Assembly (NCBI GenBank): GCA_035299085.1
Contig: DATGXG010000013.1
Span: 221,262 to 285,261, forward strand
Direction of reading: 5' to 3'
DNA: 64,000 nucleotides
Source: Bacteroidales bacterium
Lineage (GTDB): Bacteria; Bacteroidota; Bacteroidia; Bacteroidales; UBA10428
A program made the position numbers and the translations under genes. The notes beneath the pieces were generated by a model, which saw nothing but the letters and a program-made list of their open reading frames with translations, was not told the origin of the DNA and did no database searches. Of this stretch, positions 23,181 to 33,351 are shown piece by piece (the stretch's first letter is position 1; each line of letters starts with the position of its first letter).

Positions 23181-25931
23181 TTAGTAGGATGATTTAACAA
23201 ACTTAGTGGTATATGTTTTATCTCCCGAAATTACTTTCAGGATATACAATCCCGAAGAAAGACCTGAAATATCAATACTCCCGTCTTCCGGAACAGTTGA
23301 AAGTGTAAGAACCCTTTTACCTGTAATGGTATAGATATCTGCTTTTCCATAACCAGCTTCACTTTTTAAATATAGATACTTCCTTGCAGGATTTGGAAAA
23401 ACTTTTACTGGTTCATTTACGTTATCATCACTCCCATTAATAACGGATTCCATTTTTTCCATTGTGTAGATACGGTATTCACCCGGAGCCAGCGTAACCG
23501 ACATTGTGACATCTGTGATATTTACAGAATCACCTTTCATTACATCGTGCCACCATCCGGTTTGGGTAAATGCCGGAGTGATTTCTGTCTCTGAAACACC
23601 GAAGTTGCCGATTACAATAGCATCGCCTTCAGGATCCCTGAGGATAATTTTTTTTGCAGAAATATTATTGCCAGTTGTCATGGTATAATCATCTGTTCTG
23701 AACACGGGGTATTTGTTTCTAAGGTCGATGAGTTTTGACCAAACCAGGTATAAATGCATTCGATCCGGATCATTCATATAATCCCAATGTATGGGCTTCA
23801 CTCCCACTCTCCCATTATAATCAATTGAAAAATCATAGCCAAGCTCACCGAATTGCCAAATCATTTTCGGGCCTGGGATTGTGAAAAAGAAAGCACCGGC
23901 AAGTTCCATTCTTTTAAGTGCAGTGGACCGATCTTTGATATTATAATTGCCTTCCTGGTTTCCGTACTTTAGGTTTTTGTACATGAGTCGTTCTTCATCA
24001 TGGCTTTCCATATAACTTACAAGTCCAGGATATGACCAGTTGCGTGCCTGATAGGACGCCCATGAAAGGCTTGAATTTGCAAGATAACCCATTGTAGCCT
24101 CATTATAGTTGTAATTAATATTTCCCCATAACAGCATACCGTATGAAGACAGAATCTGTTCTTCGTTATTCGGTGCAAAGTGCTCACAGATCATATAGGC
24201 ATTATGATTAACTGATTTGATTTTATCGTAAATCCTTTTGAGGTTATTGATTCTTGAAGCATCATAAGCGCTTCCATCACCGGGTGTATTGGTAAAGCCC
24301 TTTGTGAAATCGAACCTGAATCCGTCGACTTTGTATTCATTAAGCCAGTATTCGATTACCCGATCGACAAAATATTTCGTAGCAGAAGATTCGTGATTAA
24401 AATCAAAGCCCCAGTTGTATGTTGAATTGGGACTGTTGACATTATACCAGGGATTGTCAGAGGCCGGTTTTCCTGTTGCTGAATTATAGTACATTCTTAC
24501 CAGGGGACTCTGACCATATGAATGATTTAACACAATGTCCATAATAACAGCTATGCCCCGATTATGGCACTCCTGGATAAAATCTTTGAAATCAACATCC
24601 CGACCATAAAATTTATCGGGTGCAAAGTAAAAAGAAGGATTATAACCCCAGCTCGTATCGCCTTCAAATTCGCTGAAAGGCATAAGCTCAATAGCGTTGA
24701 TTCCAAGATTCTGAAGATAATCAAGTTTTGTTTTCACATCTTTGATATCATGAGTGGAAACAAAATCGCGAATAAGTAACTCGTAGATAGTAAGATTTGA
24801 TGACTGAGGCGGTTCATAGGATGTTGATATCCAATTGAAATTTTCTTTCCCGGGTTGAATGACACCGGTAATCTGTGTTGTTTTGCCTTCAGGGTACTTG
24901 AGTAATCCAGGATATACAGATTCAGGGATGTATTTATCAAAGACAGGGTCAAGAATCTTCTCAGAATACGGATCGGCAATTCTAATCTGTTCATCAATCA
25001 GGTATTGAAAGCTATATTCTTTACCGGGAGTAAGATCGCCGACTTTAATCCAGAAACGGTCACCATCTTTTTTCAGTTGCCATTTGCTGTCAGGTAACCA
25101 GTCATTAAAGTCTCCTATGAGGTATATTCTGTTTTTTCCTGGGGCATAAATACAGAAAACTGCAGAATCAACTGATGGATAAGAAATACCTTCCGTGATT
25201 CCCTGTTGTATAGTTTTTGAAATTGTAGCACCCGGTTTCAAAAACCATAAAGTATCCGATGTGGTTTGATTAGTATTTTTTGCAATGACAACCATCTGAT
25301 GACGCACAGAATCCCCGATCTGGATAATAGTATCTATTAAAGAAGATGCAGTTTTATGTACCAGGCTGTTTTCCAGGTATAAGAACATAGAATCAGATTC
25401 TCTGCTGGCTGCACTGATATGCAGTAAGTGATCCTCACCGACAAAGCTAAAGCGGTTGTCCGGCTGGACAAAAGATGTTTGCAGACCAGCTTCATAAACA
25501 TTTTTAAAGATATCTGCTCCTGCCACATCGCGTCCGGTTTTTGATGCTGTTGAGTTCCTGAAAACAAATGCGATCTGAATGATTTTTTCATTTGCAGGTA
25601 CACCATAGAATTGCCTGATACCGGGTGTAATGGCCAGCTCGTATTCATTGGCGGCAGTTTTGGTAAGTTTGCATAAAGCAGTATTTACAGTCCAGTCGGC
25701 CTTGACATATTTCCAATCACCCGGAGAAGTGCTTTTATCTGTGATCACACCGGTATGTGCATAAACATCATCGCTGCTGTAATTCATTAAGCCCTTGTCG
25801 CCCTGTGATGCATGAAATTTAATAATTACAGGTTCGTTGTCTGTTGGCAGGAAGGGTTCAGTAGTAATAACCTGCGTAAATCCGAAGACAGGAACTAACA
25901 ATAATAAGATGGGAATAATGAATTTTTTCAT
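23181..25931 (-). CDS. Secreted GH13 alpha-amylase family enzyme with T9SS sorting domain
   Basis: A 916-residue modular starch-degrading enzyme. After the signal peptide (ends FGFTQ) come an E-set/starch-binding-type region (about 20-240), a CBM48-like domain (IYLIGDFNDWLPD near 270), and a GH13 barrel (about 380-760) with the nucleophile in GFRFDFTKG, the acid-base glutamate in MICEHFAP and the third acid in ESHDEER. The last 75 residues (from VFPNPARKYLYL) are a type A sorting domain for type IX secretion, ending GLYILKVISG...TTKFVK. It is the last gene of the susC-susD-susE/F operon and probably acts on starch at the cell surface or outside. Confidence 0.9.
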   Translation of the reverse strand: MKKFIIPILLLLVPVFGFTQVITTEPFLPTDNEPVIIKFHASQGDKGLMNYSSDDVYAHTGVITDKSTSPGDWKYVKADWTVNTALCKLTKTAANEYELAITPGIRQFYGVPANEKIIQIAFVFRNSTASKTGRDVAGADIFKNVYEAGLQTSFVQPDNRFSFVGEDHLLHISAASRESDSMFLYLENSLVHKTASSLIDTIIQIGDSVRHQMVVIAKNTNQTTSDTLWFLKPGATISKTIQQGITEGISYPSVDSAVFCIYAPGKNRIYLIGDFNDWLPDSKWQLKKDGDRFWIKVGDLTPGKEYSFQYLIDEQIRIADPYSEKILDPVFDKYIPESVYPGLLKYPEGKTTQITGVIQPGKENFNWISTSYEPPQSSNLTIYELLIRDFVSTHDIKDVKTKLDYLQNLGINAIELMPFSEFEGDTSWGYNPSFYFAPDKFYGRDVDFKDFIQECHNRGIAVIMDIVLNHSYGQSPLVRMYYNSATGKPASDNPWYNVNSPNSTYNWGFDFNHESSATKYFVDRVIEYWLNEYKVDGFRFDFTKGFTNTPGDGSAYDASRINNLKRIYDKIKSVNHNAYMICEHFAPNNEEQILSSYGMLLWGNINYNYNEATMGYLANSSLSWASYQARNWSYPGLVSYMESHDEERLMYKNLKYGNQEGNYNIKDRSTALKRMELAGAFFFTIPGPKMIWQFGELGYDFSIDYNGRVGVKPIHWDYMNDPDRMHLYLVWSKLIDLRNKYPVFRTDDYTMTTGNNISAKKIILRDPEGDAIVIGNFGVSETEITPAFTQTGWWHDVMKGDSVNITDVTMSVTLAPGEYRIYTMEKMESVINGSDDNVNEPVKVFPNPARKYLYLKSEAGYGKADIYTITGKRVLTLSTVPEDGSIDISGLSSGLYILKVISGDKTYTTKFVKSSY

Positions 25932-25951
25932 GGTGTTATTTTTAAAAGGAT

Positions 25952-25973
25952 AACCCCGCCATCAGGCGGGGTT
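25952..25973 (-). terminator. Hairpin between susE/F-like gene and amylase gene
   Basis: AACCCCGCC and GGCGGGGTT form a perfect 9-bp stem with a 4-base loop. On the minus strand it is followed by an ATCCTTTT stretch, so it could be a partial terminator or an mRNA-stabilising hairpin within the operon. Confidence 0.5.
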
Positions 25974-26012
25974 AATCCAAAAACATTTTAGATGATAAAA
26001 CCCCTAATACTA

Positions 26013-27503
26013 CTATTCAATTGTACCGGTTCCTTCTTTGAAATTGAGTGTAACTGTCTGACCAGCAGTTACTGGAACAGCTGTCTGGTCTCCACCGGTA
26101 CCCCTGTATTCGATATTTCCGTCAATAATATTGAATTCTGCCTGCCACCAGTCGGCTGCAAGTGTACTGCCTTTTGCGTACATTCTCAGGTTTCCGTTTG
26201 CCGGAATATTTTCAAATTTGATCACTCCTGCAGTATTGTCAACGGTGAAAAGGTTAGCCTCAACACCGGCATCCCAACTGCCAAATGCATCACCGATTCC
26301 ATATACCTTGGCAGGGTTAACCTCGATGGTTTCGTTAGCCAGGTCGACTACAACTATATAGTATCCGGAAGCACCTGGAACAGGAACATCTGTTGAACCT
26401 TTTGCAAATACGCCATCGGTTGCATCACCGTCTTTACCGAAATCACCTACCCATTCGCGACCGGGGGCGAATTTCATGGCCTGACCTTCATAAAGCCAAA
26501 CGATTTTCCAGAACATTTCAGGATGGCTGTGAACAGGAACCATTTCCTGGTTGGTGAGTTCCCACTGCCAACCGTCGGGTGTACCGTTATCATCGGTATC
26601 AGCTGTGTCAACAGCGCTACCTACCATGAAAAGTTGTGCGGGATACTCCGGCAGGGGGTCGCCATCCTTTACATATGTGACAGCTGCCGTTGTTCCGTTT
26701 TCAAGTGACCAGGTCATGGTTACTTTATATACAGCATAAGTTGCGTTAGCAATGTTTGCACCACCAGGTACAAGGGCATTCACAGCACCGCCAAAATTGG
26801 TATTAACTCTAAGGCCGGCAGTTGCAGTTCCATTATTATATGCTTCGTCCAACGAAATCTTCCATCCATCTGAATAGCGGAATTTGTATTCGTTTTCAAG
26901 AAGAACTACTTCAGGCGCTTCAAAAGTGATTGTATTCAGGTTAAAAGCGCCCTGAGTAAGAGGAGTGCTGCTACTCCAGCCGGTTGGTGTGGCGCCGCCG
27001 ATTATACCCCATTGAACCGGAGCTATAATTACCATTTCAAGTTCAGTGTCAATAACAACATGATAAAGGCCATCGGAAGGAACTGTAAATTTGGTTTCGG
27101 TAGCCGTGTAAGAACCACGCCAGAAATCAACCTTAGGTTCGTCTGTAAGTCTTTCTGCCTCAGGAACAACTGCAAAATCAGCGCCGGGACCATAAGTAGT
27201 CTTGGTCTCGCCTGATACTTCAACAATGCTAAAGCCATCTGCACCACCTTTAACAGCAATGTACAATTCGAGTAATTGAGGCCTGGCAGTCTGGGTAACC
27301 TCATTCTTGGCAACCTTCATCATACCTTTGCTGTCAAGATCAGTGAGGGCTGTTCCGGCACCGGTTACATAAAAGCCGTCCTCTACGAGAACAGGGGGAT
27401 TTCCACCATCATCATCATCTTTCTTGCAGGAGGTGAAAATCACCAGGAATGACAGTGCAAGCAAGGAAAGCTTCACTAAAGTTTTAAAAAAGTTTCTCTT
27501 CAT
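26013..27503 (-). CDS. SusE/SusF-like outer-membrane starch-binding lipoprotein
   Basis: A 496-residue lipoprotein with lipobox FTSC (cysteine near residue 26) followed by charged KKDDDDGG, a pattern typical of surface-exposed Bacteroidota lipoproteins. Several tandem beta-sandwich modules follow; WGIIGGATPTGW near 165 and YGIGDAFGSWDAG near 400 are the 'GD/GA-x-x-x-GW' openings seen in the starch-binding modules of SusE and SusF, and late tryptophans (ADWWQAEF) could stack on glucose. Its position after susC and susD supports a role in holding starch at the cell surface. Whether it is closer to SusE or SusF cannot be decided. Confidence 0.8.
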   Translation of the reverse strand: MKRNFFKTLVKLSLLALSFLVIFTSCKKDDDDGGNPPVLVEDGFYVTGAGTALTDLDSKGMMKVAKNEVTQTARPQLLELYIAVKGGADGFSIVEVSGETKTTYGPGADFAVVPEAERLTDEPKVDFWRGSYTATETKFTVPSDGLYHVVIDTELEMVIIAPVQWGIIGGATPTGWSSSTPLTQGAFNLNTITFEAPEVVLLENEYKFRYSDGWKISLDEAYNNGTATAGLRVNTNFGGAVNALVPGGANIANATYAVYKVTMTWSLENGTTAAVTYVKDGDPLPEYPAQLFMVGSAVDTADTDDNGTPDGWQWELTNQEMVPVHSHPEMFWKIVWLYEGQAMKFAPGREWVGDFGKDGDATDGVFAKGSTDVPVPGASGYYIVVVDLANETIEVNPAKVYGIGDAFGSWDAGVEANLFTVDNTAGVIKFENIPANGNLRMYAKGSTLAADWWQAEFNIIDGNIEYRGTGGDQTAVPVTAGQTVTLNFKEGTGTIE

Positions 27504-27534
27504 GGTATTAATTTTAAGTAATTAGATTAAGGAA

Positions 27535-29043
27535 TTATTGTGCATTTTCAAGCAGGTTTGGATTTGCATCAGTTGCCCATTTTGGAATCGGGAAGGTTTC
27601 AACAGACGGATCCCCGGATTTACCACCCTGAGCGTCACCCTTGCCCCACCAGCTTTTTGTAAATTCACCAAAACGGATGAGGTCCTGGCGCCGATGACCT
27701 TCGGCAAACATTTCACGTCCTCTCTCAGCAAGCACATCAGCAAGTGTTGCATTTGTAAAAGGAGAAACGCCCGCCCTGGTTCGAATGGGGTTGATCCATT
27801 CATCACCGTCATGTCCAAGCCGGATTTCAACTTCTGCCTTTACAAGGTAAAAATCGGTGAGGCGGAACAAAGGAAAATCGTTGCTCAGGTTTTCTTTCGC
27901 TCCTTTTTTAATCTCATATTTTCCGATTCTTGCACCGGTGGTCCTGATTTGGGCCGGAGTGAAGGTAGCATCCATACGTACGGCAGGAATCACAGGGTTA
28001 AGGTTTAGAGGTGCTCCTGTTACTGATTCAATGATTGGTTGCCCTCCGCTGGTAAACTGTGGTCCATAAAGGAAATATGCTTTCTTCCTTAGATCATTGT
28101 CTTCATAAGTCTGAAAATGCTGATAGGTAACCGCGCATCCGTTCCATGGACCGACTGTCATATCATAGGTGAGGTTCGACTGGTAATGTAAAGTTCTCAT
28201 GTGGATTCTGAATCCCTGGTAATCATCCTCGTCATAAGCTATCGAGAATATGATTTCTGGATTATCCTGGTTTTCTGTTACAAAAGGTCCGCTTACACTC
28301 GGATCAAGAGTAAAAACATCAGAATTAATTATACTGTCAGCGTATTGTCCTGCTTTTTCCCATTGAGGTATCCCGGTATATACCTTGGCATTGAGATAAA
28401 GCTTGCTTAAAAGAGCAAAGGCCATATAACGGGTAGCCAGATATTTGCTGTTAATAGCTTTCAGTGACGGATAGTTCGCCTCAAGACATGTGGTTAAACT
28501 ATCAAATATCGCAGCTCTTGGAGTTTTATAAGGTTGTTCAGGGGCATTACTGAAAGATGAGAGGTAAGGTACATCCCCATAATTGTCCATTAGCAGGTAA
28601 TAATAAAAGGATCGTATGACTTCCACTTCCTTGATTTTCTGGTTAATGGCGTCTGACTGAGGAAGTTTTTTGAGCATATCGATGATCTGGTTACTTCTGG
28701 TAACTCCGGCAAAGAGTTTTTCCCACATTCTGTTGACACCTTCCACGTCATTATTCCAGGTATGCTGATACATGACCCTCCATTTTCCACCGTCATCCCA
28801 GTCGGCATCACGAGTTGGAAAAACAAGTTCGTCTGATGTTACTTCCTGAGCCCAGAACCACCATCCACCGTCATCAGCAAGCGGCTGCATTTGTTTATAG
28901 GCATCAACCGCCATACTGGCAACCTGTGCTTCACTTTCGGGATATACATTTTCGGGCAAACGATCATATAATTGTTCATCGACATTGGTACATCCCCAAC
29001 CAAAAAATAGTATTGAGAATAAAATGATTATATACGTTTTCAT
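27535..29043 (-). CDS. susD: SusD-like starch-binding lipoprotein
   Basis: A 502-residue SusD/RagB-family protein with a lipoprotein signal (lipobox GWGC, Cys near 18). It has the early VDEQLYDRLPENVY segment, TPR-like helices including RSNQIIDMLKK and EVIRSFYYYLLMDNYGDVP, and the C-terminal ERGREMFAEGHRRQDLIRFG signature. SusD caps the SusC channel on the outside and binds the glycan for import. It is 10 bp downstream of susC. Substrate assignment to starch or maltodextrin comes from the operon context. Confidence 0.93.
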   Translation of the reverse strand: MKTYIIILFSILFFGWGCTNVDEQLYDRLPENVYPESEAQVASMAVDAYKQMQPLADDGGWWFWAQEVTSDELVFPTRDADWDDGGKWRVMYQHTWNNDVEGVNRMWEKLFAGVTRSNQIIDMLKKLPQSDAINQKIKEVEVIRSFYYYLLMDNYGDVPYLSSFSNAPEQPYKTPRAAIFDSLTTCLEANYPSLKAINSKYLATRYMAFALLSKLYLNAKVYTGIPQWEKAGQYADSIINSDVFTLDPSVSGPFVTENQDNPEIIFSIAYDEDDYQGFRIHMRTLHYQSNLTYDMTVGPWNGCAVTYQHFQTYEDNDLRKKAYFLYGPQFTSGGQPIIESVTGAPLNLNPVIPAVRMDATFTPAQIRTTGARIGKYEIKKGAKENLSNDFPLFRLTDFYLVKAEVEIRLGHDGDEWINPIRTRAGVSPFTNATLADVLAERGREMFAEGHRRQDLIRFGEFTKSWWGKGDAQGGKSGDPSVETFPIPKWATDANPNLLENAQ

Positions 29044-29053
29044 ATCTGTTGAT

Positions 29054-32005
29054 TTAGAAAGTTGCTGTTAAGCCTACAGTTAAGGTTCTGGTTTTGGGAT
29101 AGACATTGTACTGATCGATACCGAAAGCCAGTCCTTCATAGCTGGTTTCAGGATCCACTCCGGAATATCCTGTGATGATGAACAGGTTATTGGAGGAAAC
29201 GCTGAGTTTTATATTTTTAACTGCACCTGATTTGGGAGTCAGATTGTAGCTTAAAGAAACATAGTCCAGGCGAACAAATGAGCCATCCTCAACATAGATA
29301 TCGGCAATTGCAGGTCCCTGGGTTCTGCCCTGCTTTTTCCAGTCAAGTGCTTCAGGAGTAGCATTCAGACTTGGTAATAAGCCAGGATAATCAAAAAACA
29401 TACGGGTTGCATTGTATACATCATTGCCAATGATGGAGCGGAATGAAAAATCCAGATCAAAATTTTTCAGGAAGGTAATCGTATTCGACCAGCCAATTTC
29501 AATATCCGGAGCAGGACTTCCTGCAAGATACCTCCTGGCACTTGTAAGTTCACGGGTAACGCCTCCTGATGTGGATTCATAAAGGAAATAACCGTCGGAT
29601 GATAATCCCATATATTTGGGAAGATAGAATGATCCCAGCTCTTCTCCTTCAATATTTCCCGTAACGTAGTTAAGATCGCCTATAAGTCCCCTTCCTGACA
29701 GGTATCCGTTTTTCCTTTCATTTGTAACAATAAAGCCGCCAAGATCCGTATTGATAGTTTTAAAGTGACTTACGTTGATTGAAGTTTTCCATTTGAAATT
29801 ACCTCGGTCAACCGCAAAAGCCTGTAAAAATACTTCAATACCCCGGTTTCTCATACTTCCTGAATTCGCCCAGGTGGTAGGTGCCAGATTCGGAGGTACC
29901 GGAACTGGATAAGCATCGAGGAGATCATCAGTTGTTTTGCTGTAAACCTCTAAGGTACCGCTGATACGATTTCTAAGTGCGGCGAAGTCAAGACCGATAT
30001 TAATTTCTGAAGTTCTTTCCCATTTCAGGTCAGGATTAGCATTCCAGGCTGGCCCGAAAGTTGTGACCATCTGTCCTGTTTCAGGATCAATAGCTGTGCC
30101 GGTAGGTTCAAAGACCACCTGACTGTGATAATCGCCGATTTTTTGATTTCCTGATACACCATAGCTGGCTCTTAATTTTAACTGGTTAATTACTGTAAAG
30201 TTTTGCATAAAGCCTTCCCTATCAATATTCCAGCCAGCAGAAACTGTTGGAAACCAGCCCCATTTATTATTTACCCCAAACCTTGATGAACCGTCTCGGC
30301 GTAAAGATCCGGCCAGGTAATACTTATTGTTGTAGTTGTATTGAAGCCTGCCAAAAAAGCCGATCAATGTGGATTCACCAGCCCAGGAATCTATACTCGC
30401 GCTTGTTATATCAATAAATGAACTCAGGTTGTTATATCGTATGAAGTCAGACTGAGGGTTTTCAGCCTGGGCATAAAATCCGTTATAGTTTGTCTGCTGC
30501 CAAGAATATCCCCCCATCAGGTTAAAGTTATGTGATCCGATGGACTTTGTATAAGTACCGGTTATTTCCATAAGCTTTTGTTGCTCTTTGTCGAAAGATT
30601 TCCTGCCAAATCCATTGTCGGCTGTGGCATAAATTTTTCCTTTTGGCCTGAAGTATGAGCTTTCTCTGTCATCAAGGGTATAACCAAAGTTAATTGACCC
30701 AATAAGATCCTTGAAAATCTGCATATCTGCTTTAAAAGTGCCAAAGAAACTTTTTGCTGTACGGATATTATCAACTCCGTTAATCACAGCAAGAGGATTT
30801 TCATAATTGAAAGCCCGGATAGTTTTATAGTAGTTGCCTGTGGTATCTCTTACGGGATCAGTCGGATTATGAGAAATGGCCTGGTAAATGATATCATCCT
30901 TATTGAAACCGCCGTAATTTTCATAGTCATTATCCTCAAAAGATCCTGAAATACTGCCTGATAAGGTAAGCCGGTTATCAAGAGCCATATGGGTCAGGTT
31001 TACCTTGCCGATTGTACGTTTCTTTTCAGTTCCTTTCATAACACCCTGCCAATCGGAATGGGTAATAGAAGCAAAATAGTTAGAATTTTCAGTTCCCCCC
31101 GAGTAGCTCAGGTTGTAGTTCTGGGTAAGGCCTGTGCGGTAAATCTCGTCCTGCCAGTCGGTATTGGCACCGCCATCAGAAAAGTCAAGATTATATTCAT
31201 CAACGTATTTTCTAATATCCGAAGCACTCAGCAGATCCAGTTTTTTGGCAACCCTGTCTGCGGATACCTTAATATTAAGCTGTAATGTACCTTTTCCTGC
31301 ACTTCCTTTTTTGGTTGTGATGATAATAACCCCATTTGAACCCTGTGACCCGTAAATAGCAGCTGATGCTGCATCCTTGAGCACCGAATAACTCTCGATG
31401 TCTTCAGGAGCAATTGTGGTTGGGTCGGCATTCGGTACGCCGTCAATTACATACAGAGGCTGGGTATCTGAGGAAAATCCGGCAGCGCCCCTGATACGAA
31501 TAGTGAAGCCCGAGTTCGGGTCACCACCTTTCTTGGAAACAAGTACGCCTGCAATTTTGCCTTGTATTCCTTGAACAGGATCCGTTAATACACCCTGGCC
31601 CAGTTCATCTGCGGCAATATGGGATACTGCACCGGTCTTGTCAACTTTCTTTTGAGTGCCATAACCGATAACAATAATTTCTTCAAGTGACGTGACGTCA
31701 CTGCTTAATCTGACATCAATAACACTTTTCTGACCCACCTGAATCTTTTGCGGGTTATAACCTATGAATGAAAAAATGAGAACAGTTTCAGGACCTTTCA
31801 CTGTAAGCTCATAGTATCCGTTGACATCCGTGGTGGTTCCCTGAGTTGTACCTTCAATTTGAATATTAACTCCCGGAAGAGGTTCATTATTGGCAGCATC
31901 CAGAACTTTGCCCGATACCTTACCGTTTTGCGCAAAAGTCAAAACAGGAAGCATAAGAAGGACAAACAGCAATGCTTTCGAAAAAATAAAAGCTCGTAGC
32001 TTCAT
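29054..32005 (-). CDS. susC: SusC-like TonB-dependent outer-membrane transporter
   Basis: A 983-residue TonB-dependent transporter. After the signal peptide (ends LTFAQ) there is a carboxypeptidase-regulatory-like domain (about 28-105, with VSGKVLDAANNEPLPGVNI), the TonB-box/plug region opening with EEIIVIGYGTQKK near 111, the SusC plug motif GAAGFSSDTQPLYVIDGVP, and a long beta-barrel. There is no N-terminal STN domain, so this transporter is not a sigma-signalling type; that fits control by the neighbouring LacI regulator. It is the first gene of the susC-susD-susE/F-amylase operon and imports maltodextrins by inference. Confidence 0.93.
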   Translation of the reverse strand: MKLRAFIFSKALLFVLLMLPVLTFAQNGKVSGKVLDAANNEPLPGVNIQIEGTTQGTTTDVNGYYELTVKGPETVLIFSFIGYNPQKIQVGQKSVIDVRLSSDVTSLEEIIVIGYGTQKKVDKTGAVSHIAADELGQGVLTDPVQGIQGKIAGVLVSKKGGDPNSGFTIRIRGAAGFSSDTQPLYVIDGVPNADPTTIAPEDIESYSVLKDAASAAIYGSQGSNGVIIITTKKGSAGKGTLQLNIKVSADRVAKKLDLLSASDIRKYVDEYNLDFSDGGANTDWQDEIYRTGLTQNYNLSYSGGTENSNYFASITHSDWQGVMKGTEKKRTIGKVNLTHMALDNRLTLSGSISGSFEDNDYENYGGFNKDDIIYQAISHNPTDPVRDTTGNYYKTIRAFNYENPLAVINGVDNIRTAKSFFGTFKADMQIFKDLIGSINFGYTLDDRESSYFRPKGKIYATADNGFGRKSFDKEQQKLMEITGTYTKSIGSHNFNLMGGYSWQQTNYNGFYAQAENPQSDFIRYNNLSSFIDITSASIDSWAGESTLIGFFGRLQYNYNNKYYLAGSLRRDGSSRFGVNNKWGWFPTVSAGWNIDREGFMQNFTVINQLKLRASYGVSGNQKIGDYHSQVVFEPTGTAIDPETGQMVTTFGPAWNANPDLKWERTSEINIGLDFAALRNRISGTLEVYSKTTDDLLDAYPVPVPPNLAPTTWANSGSMRNRGIEVFLQAFAVDRGNFKWKTSINVSHFKTINTDLGGFIVTNERKNGYLSGRGLIGDLNYVTGNIEGEELGSFYLPKYMGLSSDGYFLYESTSGGVTRELTSARRYLAGSPAPDIEIGWSNTITFLKNFDLDFSFRSIIGNDVYNATRMFFDYPGLLPSLNATPEALDWKKQGRTQGPAIADIYVEDGSFVRLDYVSLSYNLTPKSGAVKNIKLSVSSNNLFIITGYSGVDPETSYEGLAFGIDQYNVYPKTRTLTVGLTATF

Positions 32006-32177
32006 TCCTGTGATTTTTAGTTAATGTATTAGTTTGCGTTATTGTCGGCAGCAGCCGTATTTTCCCGAAGATCAGCAAGCCAAATCTTTATTAATCTGAT
32101 TTTTATTGCTTCATCAAATGTCGCGGATATGTTCGGTTAACCAAAAGAAAACAAGTTCAATTTGCGGTAAAATCTGC

Positions 32178-32201
32178 GCAAACGTTTCCGCAAACGTTTG
32201 C
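32178..32201. promoter_or_regulatory. Tandem LacI-type operators between susC and lacI
   Basis: Two adjacent 12-bp sites, GCAAACGTTTCC (32178-32189) and the perfect palindrome GCAAACGTTTGC (32190-32201), have the central CG typical of LacI-family operators. They lie between divergent susC and lacI, and a third site occurs at 34079-34090. Confidence 0.7.
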
Positions 32202-32247
32202 TTATGGTTTTTTTTATGACTATAATTACAAATACTTTCAAGATTCA

Positions 32248-33267
32248 ATGAAAACTCATCAGGTAACCATAAAAGATGTTGCCAGGGAATTAGGGGTTTC
32301 GGTTTCTACTGTTTCCCGTGCATTAAAAGATCATCCGGATATCAGTGCAAGCACGAGAAAGCTGGTGCATGAGACTGTGGAGCGGATGAAATATAAGCCC
32401 AATGCCATAGCATTAAGTTTGAGAAGTCAGCGTAGTAACATTATCGGGGTTATTATACCTGAGATTGTACATCATTTCTTTTCTTCAGTTATTTCAGGAA
32501 TTGATGAAGCGGCTGTTGCAGAAGGATATAACGTAATGTTTTTTCAATCCAATGAAAGTTATGACCGTGAGGTACGAATTATTCAGTCTATTTTAAGCAG
32601 CAGGGCCGACGGTGTTTTGATCTCTGTGGCTAAGGGAACCAAAAAATTCGGTCATATCAGGCAGATCATTGAAAATAACATTCCACTTGTATTTTTCGAC
32701 AGGGCTTGTGATGAAATTGAGACCGACAGGGTTATCGTAGATGATTTCGAAGGGGCATATAATGCAGTGGATTACCTGGTTAAAACCGGATGTAAAAGAA
32801 TTGCCCACTTTGCCGGACCTCAGCATTTGCAAATTAGTTATTTAAGGAAAAGAGGATACATAACGGCTTTGGAAAAGAATGGATTGAAAGTGGATGATGA
32901 TATGATCGTAATTTGTGATGAATATGAAGATGCATTTGCTGTTACAAGACAGATCATGAGCAAGCCGGTTCCCCCTGATGCTATATTCACAGTGAATGAT
33001 ATGACGGCCGTTGGTACCCTTAATGCGCTTAAGACTTTGGGATTCAAAGTTCCGGAAGATGTTTCTATAGTCGGATTCACTGACGGTTTGGTTTCATCAG
33101 TTACTGATCCATTGCTCACCACCGTAAGCCAGCATGGTTTTGAAATCGGAAAGAAAGCATCCGAAATCCTCATAAAAAGGATAAACGAACAGATAAATTC
33201 GGCAAAACCGTTAACTGAAGTAGTTAAGACAGAGCTGGTTATAAGGGATTCAACAAAAAAGATTTAA
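32248..33267 (+). CDS. LacI family transcriptional regulator of the starch/maltose locus
   Basis: A 339-residue LacI/GalR protein. The N-terminal helix-turn-helix (IKDVARELGVSVSTVSRAL, residues 8-26) and hinge (KPNAIALSLRS) precede a periplasmic-binding-protein-like effector domain with the NIIGVIIPEI opening and the SIVGFTDG segment near 272. It is divergent from susC and upstream of the maltose transporter genes. The operator-like CAAACGTTTG sites near both targets make it the probable regulator of both arms; the effector is probably maltose or another maltodextrin product. Confidence 0.9.
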   Translation: MKTHQVTIKDVARELGVSVSTVSRALKDHPDISASTRKLVHETVERMKYKPNAIALSLRSQRSNIIGVIIPEIVHHFFSSVISGIDEAAVAEGYNVMFFQSNESYDREVRIIQSILSSRADGVLISVAKGTKKFGHIRQIIENNIPLVFFDRACDEIETDRVIVDDFEGAYNAVDYLVKTGCKRIAHFAGPQHLQISYLRKRGYITALEKNGLKVDDDMIVICDEYEDAFAVTRQIMSKPVPPDAIFTVNDMTAVGTLNALKTLGFKVPEDVSIVGFTDGLVSSVTDPLLTTVSQHGFEIGKKASEILIKRINEQINSAKPLTEVVKTELVIRDSTKKI

Positions 33268-33351
33268 AAGATTTATTGCAGGATTTTTTGTGGTTGGGGA
33301 TTTTAAGTACCAATTGAGAAGAGTCAGTTATAAACCCTATAAATCTAAGTT

